This document shows, in pieces, positions 53,875 through 62,170 of a stretch of DNA of 64,000 nucleotides. Below the pieces are notes generated by a model. It worked only from the letters and a program-made list of their open reading frames with translations, searched no databases and was not told the origin of the DNA. Numbering within the stretch: position 1 is the stretch's first letter; each line of letters starts with the position of its first letter. The DNA is from Pedobacter cryoconitis (GTDB taxonomy: Bacteria; Bacteroidota; Bacteroidia; Sphingobacteriales; Sphingobacteriaceae), in assembly GCA_019352875.1 (NCBI GenBank), contig JAAAFW010000006.1:774284-838283 (forward strand). The letters run 5' to 3'. The position numbers and the translations under genes were made by a program.

Positions 53875-53971
53875 TACCCTTGCGATACCGTTGGGATACC
53901 CTTCCTTTACCCAACGGGTATCGCAACGGGTAAACAGAGGGTATCGCAAGGGTAAAGGGAGGGTATTGCAA
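53875..53971. repeat. 97-nt intergenic element with 11-nt period (copy B)
   Basis: TACC units start at 53875, 53886, 53897 and 53908, and GGGTA units at 53916, 53928, 53939, 53950 and 53961. The offsets are identical to copy A at 5550-5646, so the two align without a gap. The 6-nt spacers differ. Here 53875-53889 pairs perfectly with 53940-53954, or with 53917-53932 through one bulge, and 53896-53912 pairs with 53950-53966 over 17 positions with one wobble. The GGGTATTGCAACCC end and the AACAGCA tail match copy A. It lies in the 548-bp gap before the sulfate operon. Confidence 0.85.
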
Positions 53972-54128
53972 CCCCGAAAAACAGCAACACGAAACAGATT
54001 CGAAATTGCTGGTAAATATAAGCCTGTTAATACCTAAATCTGCAAATGAATTTAGTGGATGATCTGCTATCCGCTGATATACAGTGTATATGCTGGTATG
54101 GTGTTTTTTTTAATTTAAAACTACTATT

Positions 54129-54152
54129 TCTATATAGAATCTATATATTTGA
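54129..54152 (+). promoter_or_regulatory. Sulfate operon promoter with palindromic operator
   Basis: TATATTTG (54145-54152) matches the -7 element. TTCTATATAGAA (54129-54140), a perfect 12-bp palindrome, ends 4 bases upstream and lies in the -10 to -30 spacer, a good place for a repressor or activator. The leader to ATG 54208 is about 50 nt. I see no SAM riboswitch-like fold in it. Confidence 0.6.
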
Positions 54153-54207
54153 GTATTGAGGGGTAAAATCCGCAGAACAAAACAACCTATAACCAAGATT
54201 TATTGAC

Positions 54208-56301
54208 ATGCAGAGTTTTAGAACGGAGCTTGAAAATCCGGTAGTCGAAAAAGATATTATTGATCTTGAACAGAAGATCCGTGCCTTTAGAGAAGGAAAA
54301 ATCCATGATGAGAAATTTCGTAGTCTTCGTCTGGCCAGAGGTGTGTACGGGCAAAGACAGCCGGGTGTACAGATGGTCCGGATTAAGTTACCCTTCGGTA
54401 AAGTTACCTTTAAACAGCTTTTAAGGATAGCAGATGTTTCCGATGAGTATGGAAGTGGAAACCTCCACCTCACGACACGCCAGGACATTCAGATTCATTA
54501 CGTCAGTCTTGACAGGACTCCGCAGTTATGGGCAGAACTGGAACGTGATGATATTACTTTACGGGAAGCTTGTGGTAATACAGTTAGAAATGTGACATCT
54601 TCACCAGATGCTGGGATCAATCCTGATGAGCTGTTCGACGTGTCTCCCTATGCGCAGGCTACATTTGCTTATTTCCTGCGTAATCCGGTTTGTCAGGAGA
54701 TGGGCAGAAAGATTAAAATTTCTTTTTCTGCGAATGCTAAAGATACTGCCTTCAGTTATATCCATGATCTGGGTTTTATCCCAAAACTTGATGAACAGGG
54801 AAACAGGGGCTTTAAGGTTATGTTTGCCGGAGGTTTAGGTGCGCAGCCATTTCTGGCAAGTGTAGTAAAGACATTTTTACCGGAAGACCAGCTGATTCCT
54901 TATACAGAGTCTGTACTACGCGTTTTTGACCGTTATGGAGAACGCAGTAACAGGAATAAAGCAAGAATGAAATATCTGGTTCAAAAGTTAGGTTTGGAAG
55001 AAGTAACCAGATTGATTGAAGAAGAAGTTATTGCTAATAAATCCAGAACATATACGATTAACCGTGATTTGGTACCATTACCTGAAGCACCACCTGAAAT
55101 TGCGTTTGATGCAGAATTGAAACCTGCAGATCCGGTTCATTATCAGCAATGGCTGGATACCAATGTTTTCCAGCAGAAGCAAGCTGGTTTTTACGGAGTT
55201 TATTTAAAAATACCAGTTGGGGATATTAAAACTGACCGTGCCAGATTACTGGTAGAAGCAATCAGACCTTATGTGGCAGATGAAATCAGGATCACCCAAA
55301 ATCAGGGATTGCTGCTCAAATTCGTGAGAGCAAACGGCCTTTTGCCATTGTACAATAATCTGCTGGAATTGGGTTTTGCTGTTAGTGGTTTTGATAGCCT
55401 TGCCGATGTAACGACCTGCCCCGGAACAGATACCTGTAATCTGGGTATAGCCAACAGTATGTCGCTGGCTGTCGTACTGGAAACAGTGATACAGGATGAA
55501 TTTCCAGATTTGATTTACGATAAAGACATTAAAATAAAAATAAGTGGTTGTATGAATTCCTGCGGACAGCACGGACTTGCACATATTGGCTTTCACGGAA
55601 GCTCAGTAAAAGCAAACGGACAGGTTGTACCTGCGGTTCAGGTTATGCTTGGCGGTGGAACAGTTGGAGACGGAGAAGGGCGTGTGGCAGAACGCGTCAT
55701 TAAAGTACCTACAAAGCGTGCTCAATCTGTTTTAAGAAGTATTTTGGAAGATTACCAGTTGCATGCTGCAGGTAAAAGCTTCCATGAATATTATGACTTC
55801 AGTGGAAAAGATTATTTCTATCAGCTTTTAAAACCTCTTGCCGATTTAACTACGCTTACTCCCGAAGAATACGTAGACTGGGGACATGAAGAAACTTTTC
55901 AGACCGCTATTGGAGTAGGTGAATGTGCAGGCGTAATCGTCGATCTGGTTGCGACACTGTTATATGAAGGAGAAGAAAAACTACTTTGGGCCAGAGAGGC
56001 ATTTGAAGCAGGAGCATGGTCAGATGCAATTTATCATGCTTATAGTGTTTATGTCAATACGGCGAAGGCTTTATTGCTTGATAAAGGAATTAGTGCGAGT
56101 ACACAAATTGGTGTCATTCGTGAATTTGATACAAATTTTGTCAGTACCGGAGAAGTGAAGCTGGAAGGTAATTTCTCAGATCTGGTTCTGCAGATAAATA
56201 AAAATGAACCAGGTGCTGAATTTGCGGCAGCTTACTTAAAGGGCGCGGGTGAATTTTATCAGGAATTAAGGGCGAAAAGGGAGGCGCAGGTTAAAGCATG
56301 A
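54208..56301 (+). CDS. Siroheme sulfite/nitrite reductase fused to a C-terminal HEPN-like domain
   Basis: A 697-residue protein. Residues 1-545 are a siroheme/4Fe-4S reductase with two ferredoxin-like and two catalytic halves. GNLHLTTRQDIQIHYV and CGNTVRNVTSSP contact siroheme, and the cluster ligands are Cys404, Cys410 (TCPGTDTC), Cys448 and Cys452 (GCMNSC). In this operon sulfite is the likely substrate, six electrons giving sulfide. Residues about 560-697 are helical and resemble a HEPN domain (AWSDAIYHAYSVYVNTAKALLL). The role of that tail is unknown. It leads the operon and its stop overlaps cobA (ATGA). Confidence 0.93.
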   Translation: MQSFRTELENPVVEKDIIDLEQKIRAFREGKIHDEKFRSLRLARGVYGQRQPGVQMVRIKLPFGKVTFKQLLRIADVSDEYGSGNLHLTTRQDIQIHYVSLDRTPQLWAELERDDITLREACGNTVRNVTSSPDAGINPDELFDVSPYAQATFAYFLRNPVCQEMGRKIKISFSANAKDTAFSYIHDLGFIPKLDEQGNRGFKVMFAGGLGAQPFLASVVKTFLPEDQLIPYTESVLRVFDRYGERSNRNKARMKYLVQKLGLEEVTRLIEEEVIANKSRTYTINRDLVPLPEAPPEIAFDAELKPADPVHYQQWLDTNVFQQKQAGFYGVYLKIPVGDIKTDRARLLVEAIRPYVADEIRITQNQGLLLKFVRANGLLPLYNNLLELGFAVSGFDSLADVTTCPGTDTCNLGIANSMSLAVVLETVIQDEFPDLIYDKDIKIKISGCMNSCGQHGLAHIGFHGSSVKANGQVVPAVQVMLGGGTVGDGEGRVAERVIKVPTKRAQSVLRSILEDYQLHAAGKSFHEYYDFSGKDYFYQLLKPLADLTTLTPEEYVDWGHEETFQTAIGVGECAGVIVDLVATLLYEGEEKLLWAREAFEAGAWSDAIYHAYSVYVNTAKALLLDKGISASTQIGVIREFDTNFVSTGEVKLEGNFSDLVLQINKNEPGAEFAAAYLKGAGEFYQELRAKREAQVKA

Positions 56302-57092
56302 AATTAAATAGTCAAAGACAAATTCCGGAACCCAGGATTACCCTGGTAGGTGCAGGTCCTGGTGATCCGGATCTGATTACCATGAAAGGTGCAAAAGCAC
56401 TGGGAGATGCAGATGTAATTCTTTATGATGCATTGGTAAATGAAGATTTGCTCGAGTATGCCAAAGCAGGTGCAGTTAAAGTATTCGTAGGAAAAAGATC
56501 AGGGCAACATTCCAGTACACAGCAGGAAATTAATCAGCTGATGGTAGATTATGCCTTAAATTATGGTCATGTGGTCAGGCTGAAAGGTGGAGATCCCTTC
56601 GTTTTCGGTCGTGGATATGAAGAAATGAACTTCGCTGCAGGTTATAATATCCCAGTTAAAATAGTGCCGGGCTTATCCAGTTCTATTGCTGTACCGGGAT
56701 TACAGCAAATTCCTGTTACACACCGCGGTCTGAGCGAAAGCTTCTGGGTTGTAACGGGCACGACGGCATCGGGAGCGATATCTAATGATTTATATGAAGC
56801 TGTCCGGACAAAGGCTACAGTTGTAGTACTCATGGGAATGAATAAACTGAAAGAAATCGTCAGGTTATACCAGCAGGAAGGCAAAAGTAAACTGCCTGTC
56901 GCCATAATTCAGAATGGAAGTACCGATATGGAAAAATGTGCTGTGGGTATTGTCGATACAATTCTGGAGGTAGCAGAGGAAAAACACATCGCAGCTCCGG
57001 CAATTATTGTATTGGGGGAAGTTGTGTCTTTGCATCCGGATTTTCAGCCGATCAGAGATTTCTTCGAAACCATTCAAACAGAAATTAGCTAA
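56298..57092 (+). CDS. cobA: Uroporphyrinogen-III C-methyltransferase
   Basis: A 264-residue SAM-dependent enzyme that methylates uroporphyrinogen III twice to give precorrin-2, the siroheme precursor. Motifs: LVGAGPGDPDLITMKGAKAL near the N-terminus, the VFVGKRSGQHSSTQ loop, and VRLKGGDPFVFGRGYEE. Single-domain SumT/CobA form. Its ATG overlaps the reductase stop by four bases, and the next gene supplies dehydrogenation and iron insertion, so the operon makes its own siroheme. Confidence 0.97.
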   Translation: MKLNSQRQIPEPRITLVGAGPGDPDLITMKGAKALGDADVILYDALVNEDLLEYAKAGAVKVFVGKRSGQHSSTQQEINQLMVDYALNYGHVVRLKGGDPFVFGRGYEEMNFAAGYNIPVKIVPGLSSSIAVPGLQQIPVTHRGLSESFWVVTGTTASGAISNDLYEAVRTKATVVVLMGMNKLKEIVRLYQQEGKSKLPVAIIQNGSTDMEKCAVGIVDTILEVAEEKHIAAPAIIVLGEVVSLHPDFQPIRDFFETIQTEIS

Positions 57093-57095
57093 AAT

Positions 57096-58562
57096 ATGCC
57101 GCAGGGTAACCAGTTATTTCCTGTTTTTCTGAAATTAAACCAAATGCATACGCTAGTCATAGGCGCCGGTCCCGTAGGTCTGGAAAAACTCCAGGCTTTG
57201 GTCAGGCAGAGTGAACAGGCACGAATTAAAGTTGTTGCGGCCGAAATTTCCGAAGAGGTGTATGCTTTTGCAAAAGAATATCCGCAGATTATTCTGGAAC
57301 ATAAAAATTATGAAGCGGCAGACCTGGCAGGAGTAGACCTGGTTATAGCAGCCACGAATAACCCGGAACTTAACTTAAAAATAGTTGAAGACGGGCATCA
57401 TGCGCGTCTTTTGGTGAATATTGCGGATAAACCAGAACTCTGTGATTTTTATCTGGGTTCGATAGTGAAAAAAGGCGATTTAAAAATTGCGATTTCTACC
57501 AATGGAAAATCCCCGACCATAGCGAAAAGATTAAAAGAAGTATTTCAGGAAAATTTACCTGACGGATTAGATATAACACTGCAGCAAATGAGTAAATTTC
57601 GTCAAACCCTGGATGGAGATTTCCGGGACAAAGTGCAAAAGTTAAACGAAGTAAGTGCCGTTTTGGTAGACCCGGCGGCTAAATCTACATCTTCCCCATC
57701 TTTCAAGTGGCTGTTATGGGCAACAATTATGTTATCACTAGCGACATTGGTAGCGATCTTTTGGCACCGGGAACCGGAATTTCAGGCTTATCTGGTTAAT
57801 ATAGACCCTATATTTTACTGGTTTTTAATGGGAGGGTTCGTCTTTGCAATGATTGACGGTGCTATTGGGATGTCTTATGGAGTGACCTCAACTGCATTTT
57901 CACTTTCTATGGGACTACCACCAGCTTCAGCGAGTATGGCAGTGCATTTATCCGAAGTACTTAGTAATGGAATTGCTGGCTGGATGCATTACAGGATGGG
58001 GAATATTAACTGGAAATTATTCCGCCTGTTGATTATCCCCGGTGTAATCGGAGCCGTTGGCGGTGCATTTCTACTCTCATCCCTGGAACATTACAGTGCC
58101 TATACCAAACCGTTGGTTTCCGTTTATACATTGATTCTGGGTGGAGTGATTTTATCGAAGGCATTTAAGAAACCTGGTAAGCGCAAGAACGGGAAAATTA
58201 AACAAATCGTTCCGCTGGGTTTCTTTGGTGGTTTTATCGATGCGGTTGGTGGTGGTGGATGGGGATCTATAGTATTATCCAGTCTGATTGCCGGTGGCAG
58301 GAATGCCAGGTTTTCTCTGGGAACAGTGAAGATCACCCGTTTTTTTATCGCGCTGATGAGCTCACTGACTTTTATCACCATGTTGAAATATGTTCACTGG
58401 GAAGCCGTTGGAGGTTTGATTATCGGTAGTGCACTCGCGGCGCCTATTGCCGCTAAAGTTTCTAACCGGATCTCGGTAAAGAGTATTATGGTGGCTGTAG
58501 GTATCATCGTAATTCTGGTGAGCTTAAGAAGCGTAATTATGTTTATTTTAAAAGTATTATAA
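57096..58562 (+). CDS. Fusion of CysG-N/Met8-like siroheme synthase with a TSUP transporter
   Basis: A 488-residue two-part protein. Residues 1-195 are precorrin-2 dehydrogenase/sirohydrochlorin ferrochelatase: TLVIGAGPVGLEKLQALV binds NAD, and FYLGSIVKKGDLKIAISTNGKSPTIAKRLKE is the conserved core (quoted in parts). After a Ser-rich linker, residues about 205-488 form a TauE/SafE (TSUP) permease with about eight helices, including the GGFIDAVGGGGWGSIV repeat motif. Members move sulfite, sulfate or organosulfonates. Which direction and substrate apply here is inferred from the operon only. The gap after cobA is three bases. Confidence 0.92.
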   Translation: MPQGNQLFPVFLKLNQMHTLVIGAGPVGLEKLQALVRQSEQARIKVVAAEISEEVYAFAKEYPQIILEHKNYEAADLAGVDLVIAATNNPELNLKIVEDGHHARLLVNIADKPELCDFYLGSIVKKGDLKIAISTNGKSPTIAKRLKEVFQENLPDGLDITLQQMSKFRQTLDGDFRDKVQKLNEVSAVLVDPAAKSTSSPSFKWLLWATIMLSLATLVAIFWHREPEFQAYLVNIDPIFYWFLMGGFVFAMIDGAIGMSYGVTSTAFSLSMGLPPASASMAVHLSEVLSNGIAGWMHYRMGNINWKLFRLLIIPGVIGAVGGAFLLSSLEHYSAYTKPLVSVYTLILGGVILSKAFKKPGKRKNGKIKQIVPLGFFGGFIDAVGGGGWGSIVLSSLIAGGRNARFSLGTVKITRFFIALMSSLTFITMLKYVHWEAVGGLIIGSALAAPIAAKVSNRISVKSIMVAVGIIVILVSLRSVIMFILKVL

Positions 58563-58563
58563 T

Positions 58564-59268
58564 ATGAAAGCATTACTGGAAGAAATTGCTGCTGAACTGG
58601 ATGGCAAAGATCCGGTATCGGCTATCAGTATACTAGCAGACAGGTTCCCCGGAAAGATTACTTTCTCTACCAGTTTCGGCTGGGAAGACCAGGTAATTAC
58701 CGACTTTATTTTTAAGAATAATTTGCCAGTAAGGGTGTTTTCACTGGAAACCGGCCGCTTATTTCCGGAGACCTATTATGTATGGAACAGGACACTGGAA
58801 AGATATAATCAGCCTATTTATACTTACTATCCGGATGCAGCGGAACTCGAAAGAATGGTAAGCACAAAAGGACCATCGAGTTTTTATACTTCGGTAGAAA
58901 ACCGGAAAGAATGTTGTGCCATCCGTAAAATGGGCCCCTTAAAACGAGCCCTTGATGGACAGCAATGCTGGATAACCGGTATTCGGGCAGAACAGTCAGT
59001 TAACCGTACAGATATGAGTAACCTGGAATGGGACGAACAGAATCAGCTGATTAAGTTTCATCCGGTTTTTGACTGGACACTGGAGGATTTGAAAGCTTAT
59101 ATCCGTGAAAATAATATTATCTATAATCCGCTCCACGATAAAGGATTTCCTAGTATCGGTTGTGCGCCCTGTACCAGGGCTGTACAGGAAGGCGAAGATT
59201 TCCGTGCAGGGAGATGGTGGTGGGAAGATCAGTCGAAGAAAGAATGTGGTTTGCACGCCACAAAATAA
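58564..59268 (+). CDS. cysH: Assimilatory APS reductase (iron-sulfur CysH type)
   Basis: A 234-residue enzyme that reduces adenylylsulfate to sulfite with thioredoxin. The four cluster cysteines are present: Cys117-Cys118 (KECCAIRK) and Cys200-Cys203 (GCAPC). The catalytic cysteine is Cys228 in ECGLH. The paired CC motif marks APS rather than PAPS preference, which agrees with the absence of a cysC kinase gene here. STSFGWEDQV near the N-terminus binds the nucleotide. The ATG is one base after the fusion gene stop. Confidence 0.94.
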   Translation: MKALLEEIAAELDGKDPVSAISILADRFPGKITFSTSFGWEDQVITDFIFKNNLPVRVFSLETGRLFPETYYVWNRTLERYNQPIYTYYPDAAELERMVSTKGPSSFYTSVENRKECCAIRKMGPLKRALDGQQCWITGIRAEQSVNRTDMSNLEWDEQNQLIKFHPVFDWTLEDLKAYIRENNIIYNPLHDKGFPSIGCAPCTRAVQEGEDFRAGRWWWEDQSKKECGLHATK

Positions 59269-59282
59269 TTTGTAAAAAGAAC

Positions 59283-60188
59283 ATGCAAGCACAAAAATTA
59301 GATTATTTAGATGAACTGGAGGCAGAAGCGATTCATATTCTGCGGGAAGTTGCAGGGCAGTTTGAAAAACCTGCACTCTTGTTTTCAGGTGGAAAAGATT
59401 CTATAACACTGGTAAGGCTAGCTGAAAAAGCTTTCCGTCCGGGTAAGTTTCCGTTCCCGCTGGTACATATCGATACCGGGCATAATTTTGAAGAAACCAT
59501 TATTTACCGTGATCAGATGGTCGAACGTTTGGGCGAAAAACTCATAGTCGGTTACGTTCAGGATGCTATAGATCAGGGAAAGGTTTTGGAGCAAAAAGGG
59601 AAAAATGCCAGCAGAAATGCGTTACAGACAGTTACCCTATTGGATACAATTGCAGAACATGGCTTTGATGCCTGTATTGGTGGTGCCAGAAGGGATGAAG
59701 AGAAAGCCAGAGCAAAGGAAAGAATATTTTCTGTGCGTGATGAATTCGGGCAATGGGATCCGAAAAGACAGCGTCCGGAACTCTGGAATATTTATAACGG
59801 TAGAATTCAGAAAGGTGAAAATGTCAGGGTCTTTCCAATTAGTAACTGGACGGAGCTGGATGTATGGAATTATATCCGGCGTGAAAAAATGGATCTTCCA
59901 AGTATCTATTTTGCGCATCAACGGGACTGTATTACCAGAAATGGCCAGCTGATGGCTGCCTCGCCTTATTTAAATATGGATGAGGAAGACCTGATTGTGA
60001 GCCGTAAAGTTCGTTTCAGGACAGTGGGAGACATGAGCTGTACAGCAGCAGTAGCATCGGACGCAGATCAGATTGACGATATTATTGCGGAGATCAGTGC
60101 GTCAAAAATTAGTGAACGAGGTGCCAGACTGGATGATAAAGTATCAGAAGCAGCGATGGAAGACCGAAAGAAAGGAGGATATTTTTAA
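59283..60188 (+). CDS. cysD: Sulfate adenylyltransferase small subunit
   Basis: About 301 residues from ATG 59283; a longer frame upstream would overlap cysH. It is the PP-loop ATP pyrophosphatase that makes APS from ATP and sulfate together with CysN. The PP-loop is LLFSGGKDSITLVRL (residues 31-45). ARAKERIFSVRDEFGQWDPKRQRPELW and WTELDVWNYIRREK are typical CysD segments, shown separately. The stop overlaps the cysN start (TAATG), which fits a heterodimer made in equal amounts. Confidence 0.97.
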   Translation: MQAQKLDYLDELEAEAIHILREVAGQFEKPALLFSGGKDSITLVRLAEKAFRPGKFPFPLVHIDTGHNFEETIIYRDQMVERLGEKLIVGYVQDAIDQGKVLEQKGKNASRNALQTVTLLDTIAEHGFDACIGGARRDEEKARAKERIFSVRDEFGQWDPKRQRPELWNIYNGRIQKGENVRVFPISNWTELDVWNYIRREKMDLPSIYFAHQRDCITRNGQLMAASPYLNMDEEDLIVSRKVRFRTVGDMSCTAAVASDADQIDDIIAEISASKISERGARLDDKVSEAAMEDRKKGGYF

Positions 60189-61435
60189 TGGATATATTAA
60201 AGTTTTTTACAGCCGGAAGCGTTGACGATGGTAAGAGTACACTAATCGGAAGATTATTATATGATACCAATTCGATTCTTGCAGATCAGCTAGAGGCATT
60301 ACAGGCTTCGAACAGGAAAAATGACGACGGGACTATCGACCTCGCGATTCTTACCGATGGACTGCGTGCCGAACGGGAGCAGGGCATTACCATAGACGTC
60401 GCGTATAAATATTTCCAGACCGAAAAGCGTAAATTTATAATTGCCGATACGCCTGGGCATATTCAGTATACCAGAAATATGGTTACCGGAGCCTCTACCG
60501 CCAAACTCGCGATTATTTTAATCGATGCCCGAAAAGGTGTTGTTGAACAGACTGTAAGACATTCTTATCTGGTTTCGCTTCTGGGCGTGTCCGAGCTTGC
60601 AGTTTGTATTAATAAGATGGATATGGTCGATTACAGTGAAACTGTATTTCGGGAAATCACGGAAGCTTATGAAGCACTGGCTGCCAAATTAAATCTTAAT
60701 AAAGTTAATTTTATTCCGGTAAGTGCTTTAAAAGGAGATAACATTGTGCATCGCTCTGTTCACATGCCCTGGTATGATGGTTCCAGTCTGCTCTATTTTC
60801 TGGAAAATGTCGAAGTAACTGGCCATTTGCCCTCAGTATATGCGAGAATGCCTGTTCAATGGGTAATACGCCCGCAGACAGAAGATCTGCATGATTACAG
60901 GGGGTATGCCGGCAGAATCCTGAGCGGAACCTTTAAAAAAGGTGATGCAGTGACAGTTATGCCCTCAGGACAGCAATCTGTGATTGACCGGATAGAAGTA
61001 TTTGACAAAGAGCCAGAGCAAGCATTGACAGGTATGTCTGTTACACTTCACCTGAAAGATCAGGTCGATATAAGCCGGGGAGATGTGCTGGTCAGTTCGG
61101 CAAGACTTACCCAGCAGACCAGAAATATTGCTGCAGATTTATGCTGGATGGACCAGAAACAACTGGATAACTCTTTGACCTATCTGCTGCAGCATAATAG
61201 CAAAATCACGAAATGTAAGATTGCCGATATTCAGTATAAAGTTGATATTAACACAATGAATAAAGAAAGTGCTGATACTTTTCATCTAAATGATATTGGA
61301 AGGGTCGAACTTAAAACGGCAGATGAGCTTGCATTTGACTGGTATGATGAAAACCCAGCCAATGGTGCCGCCATTTTGATTGATAGCAGAACTAACCTTA
61401 CTGTAGCTGCACTGATGTTCAGAGAGGCCGTTTAA
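60188..61435 (+). CDS. cysN: Sulfate adenylyltransferase subunit 1 (GTPase)
   Basis: A 415-residue elongation-factor-like GTPase that drives APS formation. G1 is SVDDGKSTLIGRLL, G3 is IADTPGHIQYTRNM, and G4 is INKMD. EF-Tu-like beta-barrel domains follow. It ends without a CysC kinase domain, so it is the single-function form. One-base overlap with cysD. It is the last gene of the operon, followed by a terminator. Confidence 0.97.
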   Translation: MDILKFFTAGSVDDGKSTLIGRLLYDTNSILADQLEALQASNRKNDDGTIDLAILTDGLRAEREQGITIDVAYKYFQTEKRKFIIADTPGHIQYTRNMVTGASTAKLAIILIDARKGVVEQTVRHSYLVSLLGVSELAVCINKMDMVDYSETVFREITEAYEALAAKLNLNKVNFIPVSALKGDNIVHRSVHMPWYDGSSLLYFLENVEVTGHLPSVYARMPVQWVIRPQTEDLHDYRGYAGRILSGTFKKGDAVTVMPSGQQSVIDRIEVFDKEPEQALTGMSVTLHLKDQVDISRGDVLVSSARLTQQTRNIAADLCWMDQKQLDNSLTYLLQHNSKITKCKIADIQYKVDINTMNKESADTFHLNDIGRVELKTADELAFDWYDENPANGAAILIDSRTNLTVAALMFREAV

Positions 61436-61462
61436 TCCTGCAAAATCTTATTGCATAAACAG

Positions 61463-61487
61463 AACAGGCTTAAGGGCCTGTTTTTTT
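61463..61487 (+). terminator. Intrinsic terminator after cysN
   Basis: AACAGGC pairs with GCCTGTT around a 6-nt loop and is followed by seven T, 28 bp after the cysN stop. Confidence 0.88.
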
Positions 61488-61567
61488 ATGCAACATATAT
61501 TCTCTATTTTGTTGATCTGCGACATTCTGCCCGGAATTTATCGGGAAGATAACATGCATATTATCAG

Positions 61568-62092
61568 ATGAAAAAGTCAGACATATACGAGATAGCGATC
61601 AGAATTTTAGGTTTATATCTGATAACTATACTGGTCACGCAATTCCGGGATGTGCTGATGTTCGCCAGTATAGCTATGCAGAAGCAGGAGCATGGCGCTC
61701 GGGCGGGAGATATAGATCAATGGCCAGTATTTATATTCATTGTCGCGAGTTTTATCTTACTTTCTTTTTTTACGGCATTGTTAATTTTCAAAGCCAAAGA
61801 CATCACACGCCTGATTTGCCGCAAGGAAGACATGGAAACGGAAACCGGCGCCGGAATGGAACGGAAAACAATTTACGAGATCGCATTGACCTTACTTGGT
61901 TTGATTACCATTGTTCAGGCATTGCCGGAATTTGGATTTAAATTCAGGCAGCATCTCCAGTTAGTACAGAATGGACAGTCCAATAGAGATGGCGAAATAC
62001 AGCTTCTGGTTATTTTGGGACTCAAACTGATCATTGGGGTATTGTCAGTTGTATATGCGAAAGCGATTTCATCCGCTCTTGGAAAGAAATGA
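61568..62092 (+). CDS. Four-helix membrane protein of unknown function
   Basis: A 174-residue protein with hydrophobic segments at about residues 10-30, 50-72, 103-120 and 145-168. The two halves look alike: both begin with an 'IYEIAxxxLGL' motif (KKSDIYEIAIRILGLYLI and RKTIYEIALTLLGLITI), so it may be an internal duplication of a two-helix unit. No transport or enzyme motif is recognised. It is separated from cysN by a terminator and from the ABC gene by 78 bp. Confidence 0.75.
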   Translation: MKKSDIYEIAIRILGLYLITILVTQFRDVLMFASIAMQKQEHGARAGDIDQWPVFIFIVASFILLSFFTALLIFKAKDITRLICRKEDMETETGAGMERKTIYEIALTLLGLITIVQALPEFGFKFRQHLQLVQNGQSNRDGEIQLLVILGLKLIIGVLSVVYAKAISSALGKK

Positions 62093-62170
62093 TTTGGTGG
62101 TTTGGTTTTCTAACTCTAATTTCTATCTTTAAATCCGCAATTTCCTTGCAGGTAGACATTTAAAATATTC

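Noticed and set aside
54152..54207. SAM riboswitch in the sulfate operon leader
   Set aside because: The leader is about 50 nt with no multi-helix fold I can see, too short for the known SAM classes other than the smallest.
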